Source: Kiritimatiellia bacterium
GTDB taxonomy: Bacteria; Verrucomicrobiota; Kiritimatiellia; RFP12; UBA1067
DNA length: 7,407 bases
Direction: 5' to 3'
Assembly: GCA_028707675.1 (NCBI GenBank)
Contig: JAQWAM010000056.1
Coordinates: 1-7,407 of the forward strand
Below, piece after piece: positions 1-7,334 of the stretch. Position numbers and translations under genes: made by a program. The notes under the pieces were generated by a model. That model ran no database searches, was not told where the DNA came from, and was given only the letters and a program-made list of their open reading frames with translations. Within the stretch, counting starts at the first letter, position 1, and every line of letters starts with the position of its first letter.

Positions 1-138
1 GACTGCTGCCGGGCCTGGGTGCTGCGCGCGCTCAAGGCGGAGGGTGTGACGCTCTCGTTCATCAATTCGGGGAGCGGCAATACGGTGCCGGAATCTGCGA
101 AAGGGCTTGCGGACTGGAAACGCTTCGTGAACGATCCG
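1..138 (+). repeat. Tail of a first GH26 module, repeated at about 1540-1680
   Basis: The first 46 visible residues align without gaps over most of their length to residues 515-560 of the same protein. Shared features are a Cys followed by an aromatic/Leu segment, a G-V-x-x-x-F-x-N strand, and the motif DWKRFV. At DNA level 111-129 and 1653-1671 are identical over 19 bases, an offset of 1542 bases (514 codons). In the second copy this segment directly follows the VETG nucleophile motif, where GH26 barrels end. The window therefore begins inside the last strands of another GH26 module, and the intact protein probably has at least two. Confidence 0.72.
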
Positions 139-2136
139 GCGGTCGTCATGGCCGACATCCCGGCGGAACTCCGCATCGCTATTGCGCCCGCTCCGCAGGA
201 GATGCGGATGAAGTCCGGCTGGTACGTGACGAGACGGACCGAAGCCTTAAAGGCCGTCGGCAGTTGGTCGGCGGACGCGGCACTGCCGAAGGGGGGCTAC
301 GCGATTTCGGTGAATCAGGAAGGCATCACCGTCCGGTTTGCCGACGAAGACGGACGCTGCTGGGCGAAACAGACGTTGCGACAGTTGGCGAAGAAGACGA
401 CGGACGGCCTGCGGTTCCCGTGCGTGCGGATCCGCGACTGGCCGCGCACCGGCACCCTGAACGTCAATTGTGCGCCGCTGAAAGTTGATCGGCTGACGCC
501 GGAGACACGAGCCGTCTTTGAGAACCTGAAGACGTTGCCGAACAGCGGACGTCTCCTGTACTCCTGGACTTTCCCCTGGGATTGGCATCAGAACGAGCGG
601 GACTGTCCTCTTGAGGCGGCCAACGGAGACCTGCAACAGGCCGGACAGGTCGAGCAGGCCGTGGGATTGAGCCCTCTCCTCTATTTCGAGGACTTCTACA
701 AGGTGGTGGGTACTTATCGCGGCGAGGAGTTCTACAAACGTCACCGCAAGCTCCTGTCGGAGGCGATCCGGCAGGCCTATCGCCAGTGGCATTCGATACC
801 GGTGATGGGCTGGCATCCGGAGAATCCGTACGTGCCTTCGAACATGTGCCGGCGTGTACACGGCGACTCGTCCTTCTACGCCTGGCGCTACAAGTCGCCC
901 GGCTATCCGCAGGAGCACCGCTATGTTTTCAAGGAGATACTGGAAGGGACGGGCGGCGTGTGCGGACTCGGACGGGACACGCGTGCGCGCGCGTTGGACG
1001 CGGAGGTGAAGCCGTATGCGAATCCGCGGGCCTGGTTCCTCGCCCGGATACAGGAGATGGCGGACTTCCTGAAGACGCTCGTCGACGACAACGGACGGCC
1101 CATTCCGGTCATCGTTCGGCTCTTTCACGAATGCGAGGACGACTGGGCCTGGTGGCAGGACGGCAGCGTGGCGCGGGAGGACTACGTGAAACTCTTCCGC
1201 CTGACCGTGACGGCGCTTCGTCGGCTGACCGGCGGCGGACGTAACCTGCTCTTCCTCTATTCGCCGGACAAGAACTGGCAGACGTTGGGCGATACAAAAT
1301 CGAAAGACGATTTCATGTACCGCTATCCGGGCGATGATGTCGTCGATATCATCGGCTACGACGACTACTCGATCGGCGAAGGCGGTCCGGAGTGGGATGA
1401 GAAATACGGAGAAAGGGGACCGCTTGTCCGTTCTGAACAGTTTTTCGAGACTGTCCGCAAGATGCGGCTCGTGACCGAGGAGGCCGCGAAGCGCGGCAAA
1501 GCCTGCGGCCTGGTGGAGACAGGTGTCCGGAATAAGGCGGATGATGCCTGCGAGCGCTGGATTCTAAAGACCATCACGGCGCCCGGCGTCGGTTTCGCCT
1601 TCGTGAACTTCTGGTGCTATTCGACCATCCCGTCGCGTCCGGCCGCCGTCGAGGACTGGAAACGCTTCGTGCATTGTCCGGAGCTGCTGACCGTGCGGGA
1701 CGGTCTTGACCTGACGAAATGGGACGGCCGACACGTGCCGCGCAAGCGATGGCATAAGGATACGCGTTTCACGCTGGCCGTGCGGGCAGATCTCCGTGGC
1801 GTGAAGCCGAAGTATTGGGATCTCCGGAAGCTGATGGACATCATGGCCGCGACGGGCTTCAAGCGGCTCGAACTCACGCTCGATGCGGCGGACGTTTTCA
1901 AAGAGGAGATGATGAAGGATCTGGCGAAGAACTGTACACACTACCGCAAGATGGGTCTTGGCGTCTTGCCCGATCCCTACGGGCTCACGACGCCCGCCCC
2001 CGCCGCGACGGCGGTACGGTACGTTGACTACTCCGGGGAAACGGACGGTCTGGCGGATAGGTTGCGGGACGAGTTGTTGCGTGTATCGGAGGAACATAAC
2101 GGCTTCAGAGCCGACTTGGAGGGAATCAAAAAATGA
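1..2136 (+). CDS. Multimodular glycoside hydrolase, GH26 with GH20-type domains (5' end missing)
   Basis: The frame is open from base 1, so the N-terminus lies outside the window; the GTG at 19 is not a credible start. Of 711 visible residues, 1-46 match the end of a GH26 module. Residues 57-150 resemble the GH20 N-terminal domain (PF02838): a Pro-rich opening near 60-68, QTLRQLA at 124-130 and IRDWPR at 144-149. Residues 157-570 form a full GH26 module, a retaining family acting on beta-mannans and some beta-xylans or glucans. It has HPENP, FHE with presumed acid/base E377, WAWW at 382-385, YPGDD at 442-446 followed by GYDDY, and VETG with presumed nucleophile E506. Residues 590-661 resemble the first strands and helices of a GH20 catalytic barrel (RADLRGVKP, LMDIMAATG), but the protein ends about 50 residues later, so no complete GH20 site can be present. 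It is probably exported, but any signal peptide is off-window. The GH26 call is strong, the GH20b call fairly strong, the last domain tentative. The substrate is unknown. Confidence 0.85.
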   Translation, partial: DCCRAWVLRALKAEGVTLSFINSGSGNTVPESAKGLADWKRFVNDPAVVMADIPAELRIAIAPAPQEMRMKSGWYVTRRTEALKAVGSWSADAALPKGGYAISVNQEGITVRFADEDGRCWAKQTLRQLAKKTTDGLRFPCVRIRDWPRTGTLNVNCAPLKVDRLTPETRAVFENLKTLPNSGRLLYSWTFPWDWHQNERDCPLEAANGDLQQAGQVEQAVGLSPLLYFEDFYKVVGTYRGEEFYKRHRKLLSEAIRQAYRQWHSIPVMGWHPENPYVPSNMCRRVHGDSSFYAWRYKSPGYPQEHRYVFKEILEGTGGVCGLGRDTRARALDAEVKPYANPRAWFLARIQEMADFLKTLVDDNGRPIPVIVRLFHECEDDWAWWQDGSVAREDYVKLFRLTVTALRRLTGGGRNLLFLYSPDKNWQTLGDTKSKDDFMYRYPGDDVVDIIGYDDYSIGEGGPEWDEKYGERGPLVRSEQFFETVRKMRLVTEEAAKRGKACGLVETGVRNKADDACERWILKTITAPGVGFAFVNFWCYSTIPSRPAAVEDWKRFVHCPELLTVRDGLDLTKWDGRHVPRKRWHKDTRFTLAVRADLRGVKPKYWDLRKLMDIMAATGFKRLELTLDAADVFKEEMMKDLAKNCTHYRKMGLGVLPDPYGLTTPAPAATAVRYVDYSGETDGLADRLRDELLRVSEEHNGFRADLEGIKK
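2118..2123 (+). promoter_or_regulatory. Shine-Dalgarno for the first GH42-like gene, inside the upstream coding region
   Basis: GGAGGG lies 9 bases before the ATG at 2133 and is embedded in the last codons of the upstream gene. The stop and start overlap as ATGA (2133-2136), the usual arrangement for translational coupling. This fixes the start codon, and the signal peptide that follows immediately supports it. Confidence 0.8.
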
Positions 2137-4022
2137 AGGTAAAAGCACTGTTTTTGGCACTTCTACCGTTGGCCGCGGTGGCGGCGGAGATCGATCCGCT
2201 GACGACGCGCTGGACGTTCGGGGCGCACGAGCCCTACACGATGTACCGGCGGATGGGCAAGAAGTCCACCGGCGGCATCGAGGGTTCTTCTCTGTGGCTG
2301 AAGGATTGGCTCGGCTGGTGGGACGAGAAGGCGCCGGAGACAATGCGGGAACTGGGCCTCAACGGGCTCCACTCGCGCTTTTACAAGGGCATGGGCTGGG
2401 AGGAGGAGAAGAAGGACTTCCCGAACGTGCAGAAGTTCGTGCGCAACTGCCATGCGAACGGCGTGACGGCGCTGGCGTACGTTCAGTTTTCCACCCTTTA
2501 TTTCGAGCCGATGCGACTTGAGATCCCGAATCTCGACGAGTGGGCTCAGGTTGACGAACACGGCGAAAAGCGTCTGTGGAACAATTATTATTTCCGCTGG
2601 GTGCCGTGCGTGACGAGCGAGGACTGGCAGTCCTACATGGAGCGTATCCTGACAATCGCCCTGACCGAGGGCGGCTTTGACGGCGTCATGTTCGACAATG
2701 TCTTCGTTCCGGCCTGCTACTGTGCGCGCTGCGAACGGAAGTTCGCCGAACATCTCGCGTCGCTGCCTGATCCGGAGGTGCGCTTCGGTTTCTCGTCCGT
2801 CCGCGGGTTCTGCCAGCCGCGCCCGACCAAACGCACTGATGCAAAGGATCCCGTCTACCAAGAGTGGCTGCGCTGGCGGGTCGAAACCTTGAATGCGGTG
2901 ATGGCGCGGTTCCGACGGAAGATCAAGGGCGTGAAGCCGGATGCTATCGTCTCGGCAAACGCGCAGCCGTTCCGGTCGTCGGCAAATGCGACGAAGTTTT
3001 CGCTCGAGATGATCTCCTTCGGTGCAAACCTGGATCTGTTCATGATGCAGAGCGACAGCTTCCCGGCCTATGAACGGCCTTCGGGCATCGTCGTCAACCG
3101 TGTGCGCGATCTGAAGATCGCCGCAGAACTCGGCAAGCCGATTGTCGCCCTTTGCGATGCGAATGCGGGACAGCACGACATCGATGAAAGCCAGTACATG
3201 CGCCCGCTTGTTGAGGATTTGATCTGGAAGGGTATACCGACTGATCGTACTGTGATGAGTCCGACACGAGTGCCGGGCTTCATTGACCACAAGCGACTGG
3301 AGATGCGCAAGCTACAATTGGCCGAGCTGAACGCGCTGACGGATAAGTACCGCGCAGAACTGGTGGCGCCCTCCTATCGTCCGGTCCGTATTCTCTATCC
3401 GGCCACGGCGCTCATGTTCTCGAAGGCGGCGCACGGCGGTATCACCGCTACGGAGGAGATTCTCCTGCGCAACCATGTGCCCTTCGGCTACCTCTTTGCG
3501 ACAGGTGCCGAGTCGCCGGTCATCCCCGACGATTGCGAGGTGCTGATCGTCGCCAACCAAGAATGGCTTTCGGATGCGCAGGTCGCAGCGATCGCCTCCT
3601 ATGCGAAGGGGAGAGGACACATCGTCGTGACGGGTGAGTCAGGACTATGGGATGAACATGGTGCGCAGCGCTTCGAGAATCCGCTACGTGTAGCTCTTGC
3701 TGGCCTCGACACCGTCGTCTGGCGTGATCGTCCGGACACGGTCGGCGGTGGCCTTGGCTGGCGCTATCGTGTGGAGCCGCCGAAGGATGGCGGACGAGCC
3801 CTGATGGCGCAGCTCGAGAAGACGGGCTGGCGTCCGAAGATCCGGGTCGAAAGCGTGCCGCCCTATGTCTTCACGGAGTTCAAGCGGATGCCGCGCGGCT
3901 ATGCGGTCCTCTTCATGAACTACAATCCGACTGAACGGGTTCGCGGCGCGAAGGTCGTCACACCGGAGAAAATGGTTGACGTTCCTGATTTTGGCCTCTA
4001 TCATTTTGTCAGGGAATTATGA
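2133..4022 (+). CDS. Secreted GHL6/GH42-like putative glycoside hydrolase, paralogue 1
   Basis: 629 residues. Residues 1-18 form a Sec signal peptide (basic MKVK, hydrophobic core, VAA before Glu19), so the protein is exported. Residues about 20-400 look like a TIM-barrel of the hypothetical glycosyl hydrolase type (GHL6/GH42-like): an aromatic-rich start (HEPYTMYRR), strand AYVQFST, then FDGVMFDNV at 182-190 and CYCARC at 195-200. In GH42 beta-galactosidases a related Cys cluster binds zinc just after the Asn-Glu acid/base motif; here the matching position reads Asp-Asn-Val, so the usual Glu is absent and D183 or D188 may be functional instead. C106 and C159 are shared with the downstream paralogue and could complete a metal site. 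Residues about 415-510 match the GH42 trimerisation domain (PF08532, amidotransferase-like fold), with EVLIVANQEWLSDAQ and VVTGESG. A small C-terminal beta domain follows. Activity and substrate are unknown; a carbohydrate-active role is well supported by fold and context. Confidence 0.8.
   Translation: MKVKALFLALLPLAAVAAEIDPLTTRWTFGAHEPYTMYRRMGKKSTGGIEGSSLWLKDWLGWWDEKAPETMRELGLNGLHSRFYKGMGWEEEKKDFPNVQKFVRNCHANGVTALAYVQFSTLYFEPMRLEIPNLDEWAQVDEHGEKRLWNNYYFRWVPCVTSEDWQSYMERILTIALTEGGFDGVMFDNVFVPACYCARCERKFAEHLASLPDPEVRFGFSSVRGFCQPRPTKRTDAKDPVYQEWLRWRVETLNAVMARFRRKIKGVKPDAIVSANAQPFRSSANATKFSLEMISFGANLDLFMMQSDSFPAYERPSGIVVNRVRDLKIAAELGKPIVALCDANAGQHDIDESQYMRPLVEDLIWKGIPTDRTVMSPTRVPGFIDHKRLEMRKLQLAELNALTDKYRAELVAPSYRPVRILYPATALMFSKAAHGGITATEEILLRNHVPFGYLFATGAESPVIPDDCEVLIVANQEWLSDAQVAAIASYAKGRGHIVVTGESGLWDEHGAQRFENPLRVALAGLDTVVWRDRPDTVGGGLGWRYRVEPPKDGGRALMAQLEKTGWRPKIRVESVPPYVFTEFKRMPRGYAVLFMNYNPTERVRGAKVVTPEKMVDVPDFGLYHFVREL
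2211..2429 (+). repeat. 5' tract shared almost silently with the downstream paralogue (partner 5445-5666)
   Basis: Two stretches are identical between the paralogous genes: 2211-2251 equals 5445-5485 (41 bases) and 2382-2429 equals 5619-5666 (48 bases). Between them, shared residues mostly keep the same codon (for example Glu-Leu-Gly-Leu-Asn, Ser-Thr-Gly-Gly-Ile), and the second gene has one extra codon. Downstream, conserved residues often use different codons, as in AYVQFST just after the tract and in the FDG motif. Confidence 0.8.
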
Positions 4023-4164
4023 AGTGACAAAGACGTTCCAGCCGCCTGTTTGGGGTATGGTTGCACCGCGCGGCTTCTGCGGTCAAGGACGCCTTCGCGT
4101 CGGACCGTCTGCGGTGGCAGATCTGGACGTTAAGGTACGAATGAGTGGAAAGAGGGAGAAATAT
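4023..4164 (+). other. Intergenic gap with three clustered hairpins, candidate structured or dispersed repeat element
   Basis: This is the longest non-coding stretch in the window. Three perfect 5-bp stems occur within 57 bases: ACCGC/GCGGT at 4065-4069 and 4079-4083, GACGC/GCGTC at 4088-4092 and 4097-4101 with a CTTC loop, and TCTGC/GCAGA at 4108-4112 and 4117-4121 with a GGTG loop. CAGATCTG (4118-4125) is an 8-base palindrome. No T-run follows any stem, so this is not a standard intrinsic terminator. The upstream frame of the acetyltransferase gene is also open across the gap, but nothing in it resembles the protein family. It could be a REP-like repeat, an mRNA-processing or stability element, or chance structure in GC-rich DNA. 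Confidence 0.45.
4152..4158 (+). promoter_or_regulatory. Shine-Dalgarno selecting the acetyltransferase start
   Basis: GAGGGAG lies 6 bases before the ATG at 4165. The in-frame ATG at 4141 has only a weak upstream match, and the still earlier in-frame ATG at 3976 lies inside the preceding gene. The start at 4165 also places the family's conserved N-terminal motif (RLMSLDALRG) at residue 7, as expected. Confidence 0.75.
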
Positions 4165-5331
4165 ATGGAAGTAAAGAAAGAACGGTTGATGTCCCTGGAT
4201 GCGTTGCGTGGTGCGGACATGTTGTTCATTATGGGGTTCTCCGGCGTGATCTTCTCGCTCTGCGCTTGGTTGGGGATGAAAGACTGCTGGCTGGCGACGC
4301 AAATGACGCACGTCGATTGGCATGGCTTTCGTCACCATGACACGATCTTTCCGCTGTTCCTGTTCCTCGCCGGCGTTTCGTGGCCATTCTCGTATGCGGG
4401 ACAAATCGCAAGGGGGCGGTCGACGGCGGCGGTGCTCCGCAAGATCGGCTTGCGGGCTCTGACGCTGATCTTTTTCGGCGTCGCTACCTCAGAGCAGTTC
4501 TGGCGGTTTAATTTCGCCTCAGTCCGTTATGATACGGTGCTGGCGCACATCGGCGTCTGCTGGGCCGCCGCGGCACTTCTGTACGTGTTCGTGAAAAGCT
4601 GGAAGGTGCGGCTTGCGATCGCCGCCGCCCTGTTGGTCGGTCATTGGGCGTTGCTCTTCTTCATTCCGGCGCCGGATGCCGCAGCGGTTCTGTCGTCGGC
4701 GGATCCCGCCGTCGCGAAAGTAGTCGCGAAGTATGCGTCGGACGGTACCGGCAATTTCTCGCCTGTCGGTTGCCTGGCCTGCTGGATCGACCGCAGCTTC
4801 GGAATCGGACGGATCAACGAGGTCATCTTCAATGCTGACGGTCTGCTGGCCAAGATAACAGGTGCCGCCCTGGCGATTCTGGGCACGCTGGCGGGAGAGG
4901 TTCTCCGCGACCGCAATAGCACCGGTAACCGTAAGACCTGCATCCTGCTCGGCGCCGGAGCGCTCGCGCTCGTACTTGCCATCGCGTGGCGTCCGTGGTG
5001 TCCTGTCAACAAGAAGATCTGGACGGCGACTTTCGCCCTTGCTTCGGCTGCGTATTCGTTTTTCAACCTCGCGGCCTTCTACTGGATCGTGGACGTGAGG
5101 GGGTGGCGGCACTGGACGTTTTTCTTCAGCGTGATCGGAATGAACTCAATAACGATTTACATGCTGATGCGCATCGTCGGATTCAACCGGATTTCTCGGC
5201 TGTTCTTCAGTGGCGTTGCCGGCTGGGGGAATCCGGACTGGAATGCGGCTGTGATACTGCTGGGCGAGGTCGTAGTCGAATGGCTGGTGCTCTGGTTCCT
5301 CTATCGTAAGAAGGCATTCCTGAAGGTCTAG
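4165..5331 (+). CDS. Multi-pass membrane acyltransferase, heparan-alpha-glucosaminide N-acetyltransferase-like (DUF5009/NagX-like)
   Basis: 388 residues. The N-terminus carries the family motif RLMSLDALRG (7-16), followed by about ten hydrophobic segments, so this is an inner-membrane protein. A polar loop THVDWHGFRHHDT (48-60) precedes IFPLFLFLAG; this corresponds to the characteristic His/Asp-bearing segment of the HGSNAT-like family, where a His is thought to carry the acetyl group across the membrane. Further family features are the NADGLLAK segment before a Gly-rich helix (about 223-245) and FSVIGMNSITIYM (331-343). The human relative acetylates terminal glucosamine of heparan sulphate using cytosolic acetyl-CoA. 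Bacterial homologues often sit in sugar-utilisation loci, but their acceptors are poorly known. Lying between two secreted hydrolase-like genes, it may act on a periplasmic amino sugar or oligosaccharide. The family call is strong; the acceptor is inferred. Confidence 0.85.
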   Translation: MEVKKERLMSLDALRGADMLFIMGFSGVIFSLCAWLGMKDCWLATQMTHVDWHGFRHHDTIFPLFLFLAGVSWPFSYAGQIARGRSTAAVLRKIGLRALTLIFFGVATSEQFWRFNFASVRYDTVLAHIGVCWAAAALLYVFVKSWKVRLAIAAALLVGHWALLFFIPAPDAAAVLSSADPAVAKVVAKYASDGTGNFSPVGCLACWIDRSFGIGRINEVIFNADGLLAKITGAALAILGTLAGEVLRDRNSTGNRKTCILLGAGALALVLAIAWRPWCPVNKKIWTATFALASAAYSFFNLAAFYWIVDVRGWRHWTFFFSVIGMNSITIYMLMRIVGFNRISRLFFSGVAGWGNPDWNAAVILLGEVVVEWLVLWFLYRKKAFLKV

Positions 5332-5340
5332 GACGGAAAA

Positions 5341-5346
5341 AAGGTG
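5341..5346 (+). promoter_or_regulatory. Probable ribosome binding site for the second GH42-like gene
   Basis: AAGGTG lies 8 bases before the ATG at 5355, within the 23-base gap after the acetyltransferase stop. The match is moderate. The start is chosen mainly because a signal peptide follows directly. Confidence 0.6.
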
Positions 5347-5354
5347 CAACGAAC

Positions 5355-7334
5355 ATGAACCGACACATTGGATTGGCCGCCTTGATGGCGGGGGGACTGG
5401 TTGCGGCTGCGGCCGCCGTGGAGTTAAATCCGCTCGACATGTGGTGGACGTTCGGGGCGCACGAGCCCTACACGATGTACCGGCGCATGGGCGTGAGGTC
5501 CACCGGCGGCATCCACGGAAACTGTTATTGGCTGCCCGAGTGGTTCAAGTGGTGGGACTCGGAGGAGTGCCCGAAGCTGATGGAGGAACTGGGCCTCAAC
5601 TGGCTTTTGTGCCGCTTCTACAAGGGCATGGGCTGGGAGGAGGAGAAGAAGGACTTCCCGAACGTGAAGCGCTTCGTGGAGAACTGCCACAAGCACGGGG
5701 TGAAGGCCGTCGCCTACGTGCAGTTCTCGACCATCTACCCCGAGACGATGAAGCGCGAGATCCCCGACCTCGAGAAGTGGGCCGCGCGACGCTGCGATGG
5801 TCAGATCTACTACTATTCCAGATATTTCCGCTGGGAGCCCTGTTTCAACGAACCCGCCTTCGCGGAGTATCTCAAGAAGGTGATCCGCATCGCGCTTGCC
5901 GAGGGCGGTTTCGACGGCATCTTCTTCGACAACGCCTACATGAAGCCGTGCTTCTGCGGCCGCTGCCAGAAACTGTTCCACGAACACCTTATGGAGATCG
6001 CAAACTCGGCAGACCGCTTTGGCTTCGATTCGTTAGAACAGTTCGGGATGCCGGAATACGCGCCGCTGCCATGGAACGAAGTGCGCGAGCCACTCTTGCA
6101 GGAGTTCAACGTGTGGCGCACGAAGCGCATGACGGCGCTCTTCAAGAGCTTCTACGACTACGCCCATTCTGTGAAGCGCGACTGCGTCGTCGCCGCGAAC
6201 ATCTGCCCCTACCGCGCGCCCAACACCGCAGGAAACAAGTCCGTGGACATGACCGAGTTCCCGAAGTGCTTCGACCTCGTGATGGGGCAGGCCGACATGT
6301 GCCCGCACCTCGAAGGCGACGTGATCGTCACCCGCGTGCGCGATCTGAAATACGCGCGGGAGTTCCCGGCCACTTACTTCGCCTCGTGTGACGGCGCCGC
6401 CGGCGACAGCGAGAACGAGATCGAAGAGACGTATCTGCTGCCGATGGTCGAGGACGTCGTCTTCGGCGGGGTGCCGGCCGACCGTACGATCATGGCCCCC
6501 TATGCCGATCCGGACGGGGGGTTCGTAAACCGGCGGCGTCTCGCGCGGCGCCGGCCCCAGCTTGCCGCGTTCCAGAAATTCGTGAAGACGAATCGCGCAC
6601 TGTTCGCCGCCAAGGACTGGATGCCCGTGCGTCTGCTCGTGTCGGGGCCGGCGATGCTCCATTCACAGCTTTCGCACGAGTCGCTTCTGGCCGCCGAGGA
6701 CGCGGCGCTGAGAGGGCATGTGCCGTTCGGCTATTCGATCTCCACCGGGGCGAATCCGCTGCCGCACGCGGAGGACGCCGCGGTGATCGTCGTGGCGAAT
6801 CAGACATGCCTCTCGGACGCGCAGATCGCTGCGCTCGTCGCCTATGCGAAGAGGGGTGGCCGCCTCTTCTGCACCGGCGAGTCGGGGCGTTACGACGAGT
6901 GGAACCGCCAGCGCCACGTGAACCCGCTCAAGGCCGCGGTTGCCAAGCTCCCGAATGCCGCATGGCGGGACGAGGCCGATTCCGCCAAGATGAAATATCT
7001 GACACACATCAAGTATGCGATACACCGCCCCGAGAAGGGATCCGAGCCGCTTCTCAACGGCCTCGCCACGACCGGATGGAAGCCGTCCGTGGAGGTCATC
7101 GCCGCGCCGGAGACGGTATTCGCTCAGTTCAAGGCTGCCGGGGCCGGCGTCGCCTCGGTGCACTTCGTCAACTACGAGTTCCTTCATCCGGTCAAAGGCG
7201 TGCGACTGCGTCTGCCGGCGGGCAGGAAGCCCCTATTCGCCGCGCCGCTCGACGGTTCCGACGCGGCCGGTTCGCCGCGCGAGGTTTCGCCTGGCGTCTG
7301 GTTGCTTCCCCCGTTCGTCAGATATGCGCATTGA
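5355..7334 (+). CDS. Secreted GHL6/GH42-like putative glycoside hydrolase, paralogue 2
   Basis: 659 residues, collinear with the protein at 2133-4022 over almost its whole length. A Sec signal peptide covers about residues 1-21 (MNRH, then an Ala/Leu-rich core ending in AAAAA). The barrel repeats the landmarks of the paralogue: HEPYTMYRRMG (36-46), AYVQFST (120-126), FDGIFFDNA (186-194) and CFCGRC (199-204), with the partner cysteines C111 and C163. The position matching the GH42 acid/base Glu is Ala194, so both copies lack it. A conserved TRVRDLK (326-332) and an acidic stretch ENEIEE (353-358) follow. The GH42-type trimerisation domain spans about 424-515 (VIVVANQTCLSDAQ, CTGESGRYDE). The C-terminal beta domain is longer than in the paralogue, accounting for much of the size difference. 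Extra cysteines at 57, 72 and 86 are absent from paralogue 1. By eye, wobble positions are more GC-rich here. The two proteins probably have related but not identical substrates; they could also assemble together. No activity can be assigned. Confidence 0.8.
   Translation: MNRHIGLAALMAGGLVAAAAAVELNPLDMWWTFGAHEPYTMYRRMGVRSTGGIHGNCYWLPEWFKWWDSEECPKLMEELGLNWLLCRFYKGMGWEEEKKDFPNVKRFVENCHKHGVKAVAYVQFSTIYPETMKREIPDLEKWAARRCDGQIYYYSRYFRWEPCFNEPAFAEYLKKVIRIALAEGGFDGIFFDNAYMKPCFCGRCQKLFHEHLMEIANSADRFGFDSLEQFGMPEYAPLPWNEVREPLLQEFNVWRTKRMTALFKSFYDYAHSVKRDCVVAANICPYRAPNTAGNKSVDMTEFPKCFDLVMGQADMCPHLEGDVIVTRVRDLKYAREFPATYFASCDGAAGDSENEIEETYLLPMVEDVVFGGVPADRTIMAPYADPDGGFVNRRRLARRRPQLAAFQKFVKTNRALFAAKDWMPVRLLVSGPAMLHSQLSHESLLAAEDAALRGHVPFGYSISTGANPLPHAEDAAVIVVANQTCLSDAQIAALVAYAKRGGRLFCTGESGRYDEWNRQRHVNPLKAAVAKLPNAAWRDEADSAKMKYLTHIKYAIHRPEKGSEPLLNGLATTGWKPSVEVIAAPETVFAQFKAAGAGVASVHFVNYEFLHPVKGVRLRLPAGRKPLFAAPLDGSDAAGSPREVSPGVWLLPPFVRYAH
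5445..5666 (+). repeat. Second copy of the silently conserved 5' tract (partner 2211-2429)
   Basis: This is the downstream partner of the tract at 2211-2429. It contains the exact 41-base (5445-5485) and 48-base (5619-5666) matches. It encodes the start of the mature protein, including HEPYTMYRRMG and YKGMGWEEEKKDFPNV. Confidence 0.8.

Noticed and set aside
247..1128. Long minus-strand open frame (293 codons) opposite the GH26 gene
   Set aside because: It lies wholly antisense to a gene with recognisable GH26/GH20 motifs, and its product is Arg/Pro/His-rich with no recognisable domain, as expected from the complement of GC-rich coding DNA.
2163..3290. Minus-strand open frame of 375 codons opposite the first GH42-like gene
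   Set aside because: The opposing frame has a signal peptide, domain motifs and a collinear paralogue. The equivalent antisense of the paralogue (5424-5987) also mirrors its coding frame, so this is a shadow.
4024..4061. Possible internal promoter (GTGACA ... TATGGT) before the acetyltransferase
   Set aside because: The spacing between the two boxes is about 26 bases and neither box is a strong match.
3976..5331. Longer 451-residue version of the acetyltransferase starting at 3976
   Set aside because: The extra 63 residues overlap the end of the preceding gene and cross the hairpin region. The family motif begins just after the ATG at 4165, which has a good ribosome binding site.
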